This document shows positions 6,319 through 6,897 of a stretch of 6,897 nt of DNA, in pieces; the first letter of the stretch is position 1, and every line of letters begins with the position of its first letter. The notes beneath the pieces are model-generated. The model had not been told where the DNA came from. It searched no databases and saw only the letters and a list, made by a program, of their open reading frames with translations. The position numbers and the translations under genes are program-made. This DNA is from Syntrophobacteria bacterium (GTDB lineage Bacteria; Desulfobacterota; DSWW01), in the NCBI GenBank assembly GCA_030145435.1, contig JAQYVQ010000159.1, positions 1 through 6,897 on the forward strand, written 5' to 3'.

Positions 6319-6897
6319 ATGAACAAGATTACCAGCCTGTTGGGAAATGAAGCCAAGTACCTCCTCGAGCACAAGTGTAAGACCATACCGAAGAAACAAC
6401 TCCACCTGCCGGGTCCGGACTTCATCGACCGGGTCTTCATCCAGACCGATCGCCCGAACAAGGTCCTTGGGAATCTCTCCTGGTTGTTCGGCACGGGGCG
6501 GCTGGCCGGAACGGGTTATCTCTCCCTGCTTCCGGTCGACCAGGGAATCGAACATTCCGCGGGGGCATCCTTTGCCCCGAACCCGATCTACTTCGACCCG
6601 GAGAACATCGTAAAGTTGGCCATCGAAGGGGGCTGCAACGCCGTCGCCTCAACGCTGGGGGTCCTCGGGGCCGTGGCCCGCCGGTATGCCCACAAGATCC
6701 CTTTTGTCCTCAAGTTCAACCACAACGAACTGCTCACCTACCCGAATTCGCACGACCAGAGGCTCTTCGCATCCGTGGAACAGGCCTTCGACATGGGCTG
6801 CGCGGCTGTCGGAGCCACCATCTATTTCGGTTCGGAGGATTCCCGCAGGCAAATCGAGGAGATCTCAGAGGCCTTTGCCCGTGCCCATCAACTCGGC
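6319..6897 (+). CDS. fbaB: Class I fructose-bisphosphate aldolase FbaB (N-terminal part, cut by window end)
   Basis: The visible 193 codons match E. coli FbaB (about 350 residues) closely from the first residues on. The shared landmarks are CKTIP near residue 20, GTGYLSLLPVDQGIEHSAGA (a core strand and loop of the TIM barrel), YFDPENIV, GCNAVASTLGVL, RRYAHKIPF, KFNHNELLTYPN and GATIYFGSEDSRRQIEEIS. The enzyme splits fructose-1,6-bisphosphate into dihydroxyacetone phosphate and glyceraldehyde-3-phosphate through a Schiff-base lysine in the cytoplasm, and also runs in reverse for gluconeogenesis. It belongs to the DhnA type of class I aldolase found in bacteria and archaea. The catalytic lysine and the phosphate-binding loop are expected in the missing C-terminal half. 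No frameshift is seen. The spacer of 125 bases after the acylase suggests its own transcription unit. Confidence 0.95.
   Translation, partial: MNKITSLLGNEAKYLLEHKCKTIPKKQLHLPGPDFIDRVFIQTDRPNKVLGNLSWLFGTGRLAGTGYLSLLPVDQGIEHSAGASFAPNPIYFDPENIVKLAIEGGCNAVASTLGVLGAVARRYAHKIPFVLKFNHNELLTYPNSHDQRLFASVEQAFDMGCAAVGATIYFGSEDSRRQIEEISEAFARAHQLG

Overview
The window comes from a GC-rich (roughly 60%) bacterial chromosome. It carries one partial gene on the minus strand at the left edge and four genes on the plus strand. A lipobox-bearing N-terminus on the largest protein and an E. coli-like class I aldolase (FbaB) suggest a Gram-negative bacterium. A deltaproteobacterial (Desulfobacterota-like) or other proteobacterial host is my guess; I see nothing that fixes the genus. 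There are no tRNA or rRNA genes, insertion sequences or CRISPR arrays.

Layout: (1) positions 1-819, minus strand, a YihY/BrkB-family inner-membrane protein whose C-terminus lies outside the window, with a plausible sigma70 promoter at 848-876. (2) A divergent intergenic region of about 200 bases. (3) 1026-1796, a Sir2-family NAD-dependent protein deacylase with intact catalytic and zinc residues but an altered GTS motif. (4) 1828-2838, a class I SAM-dependent methyltransferase with an unrecognised N-terminal third, 31 bases after the sirtuin and possibly co-transcribed with it. (5) 2839-2977, a leader with several possible RNA hairpins and a near-perfect dyad just before a strong ribosome binding site. 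(6) 2978-6193, a 1071-residue penicillin-acylase-family (Ntn hydrolase) lipoprotein with an extra N-terminal beta-sandwich module. (7) A 125-base spacer. (8) 6319 to the right edge, the N-terminal 193 codons of class I fructose-bisphosphate aldolase FbaB.

The plus-strand genes do not form an obvious pathway. The sirtuin and methyltransferase act in the cytoplasm, the acylase is exported and membrane-anchored, and FbaB is central carbon metabolism (glycolysis/gluconeogenesis). I do not see a convincing new multi-gene system. The most interesting items are the modular acylase lipoprotein with a non-glycine residue before its nucleophile, the structured leader in front of it, and the sirtuin's variant NAD-binding motif.
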